Source of the DNA: Massilia polaris | GTDB lineage: Bacteria > Pseudomonadota > Gammaproteobacteria > Burkholderiales > Burkholderiaceae_D | Length of the DNA: 64,000 bases | Reading direction: 5' to 3' | Assembly (NCBI RefSeq): GCF_012927275.1 | Contig: NZ_JABBGG010000001.1 | Location: 744,001-808,000 of the forward strand | In this document: in pieces, positions 63,857-64,000 of the stretch | Position numbering within the stretch: position 1 is the first letter of the stretch | Layout: every line of letters begins with the position of its first letter | The notes under the pieces: model-generated | The model's database searches: none | What the model saw: the letters and a program-made list of their open reading frames with translations, nothing else | Told to the model about the DNA's origin: nothing | Made by a program: the position numbers and the translations under genes

Positions 63857-64000
63857 TCAAACAGGACGTCGCTCGACACGGGACTGCAGCCAGCCTGCCA
63901 TTGCAGCACCTGCTGCTCCAATGATGCCAGCCGCTGCCAGCATCCCCAGCAAAGAGGCCGACGGTGCCTGGGCAGAAGCGAAGAAGCTAATATGTCCAAG
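63857..64000 (-). CDS. C-terminal part of a probable membrane protein
   Basis: Read from the right edge on the minus strand, 47 codons stay open until TGA at 63857-63859. They contain a 20-residue Ala/Gly/Ile-rich hydrophobic helix (LLGMLAAAGIIGAAGAAMAG) followed by WLQSRVERR, a positively charged tail. The start lies beyond the window. This is a single transmembrane anchor near a C-terminus; no family can be named. Confidence 0.4.
   Translation of the reverse strand, partial: LGHISFFASAQAPSASLLGMLAAAGIIGAAGAAMAGWLQSRVERRPV

Overview
This 64 kb window is high-GC DNA, densely coding on both strands. It has no rRNA, tRNA, CRISPR array or insertion sequence that I could find. The gene content points to a betaproteobacterium of the Oxalobacteraceae (Massilia/Duganella/Janthinobacterium-like): class I PHA synthase, queE-queD-tadA, a YbiT-type ABC-F protein, nadA-nadC, a yeaG-yeaH-ycgB block and a large XrtA/PEP-CTERM-associated exopolysaccharide locus. 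The assignment is inferred from gene content and protein style, not from a marker gene.

Layout. 1-3.6 kb: 3' end of a NUC1-type endonuclease, a small unknown protein, phaC and a YsnF-like stress protein followed by a REP-type palindrome. 3.7-8.7 kb: a double-domain M16 protease, a PAS-GGDEF diguanylate cyclase with an intact I-site and an orphan NarL-type histidine kinase. 8.9-16.6 kb: the queE-queD-tadA operon; an overlapping four-gene operon (alpha/beta hydrolase, S66 LD-carboxypeptidase, PuuB-like oxidase, YeiB/DUF418 membrane protein); a PhnA-like zinc-ribbon protein; and an MBL-fold hydrolase. 16.8-23.8 kb: ybiT, nadA-nadC, a sirtuin, an EamA exporter and nadB.

24-44 kb is the centre of interest, an exopolysaccharide/PEP-CTERM region. 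It holds a sugar-phosphate transferase, the sigma-54 activator PrsR, two exosortase-A-associated hydrolases, an acyl-CoA ligase, a NodB-fold protein with substituted catalytic residues, three glycosyltransferases, a BY-kinase and chain-length pair, a PEP-CTERM protein with a near-consensus sigma-54 promoter, a FeeM-like N-acyl amino acid synthase coupled to a VAO-type flavoenzyme, and the TPR lipoprotein PrsT. The exosortase XrtA, the sensor kinase PrsK, the outer-membrane export channel and the usual PLP-decarboxylase/acyl-carrier-protein partners are not in the window. The locus is therefore either split or continued elsewhere.

44-48.6 kb: ycgB(SpoVR)-yeaH-yeaG(PrkA), overlapping or closely spaced on the minus strand. 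48.8-50.7 kb: a PPOX-fold stress protein and a beta-propeller-like lipoprotein. 50.7-57.3 kb: a copper island, with a minus-strand operon (small Cys/His-rich exported proteins, TolC-like lipoprotein, multicopper oxidase, CusF-like chaperone) divergent from copA-cueR, which has a CueR-type promoter with a 19-bp spacer. 57.3-60.8 kb: a three-gene minus-strand operon (exported unknown, CPA-type antiporter, YbdK-like ligase). 61.4-63.3 kb: a CNNM/CBS-domain transporter preceded by a terminator with a possible antiterminator, and a convergent MarR regulator. The last 750 bases are poorly coding and end in the 3' part of a probable membrane protein.
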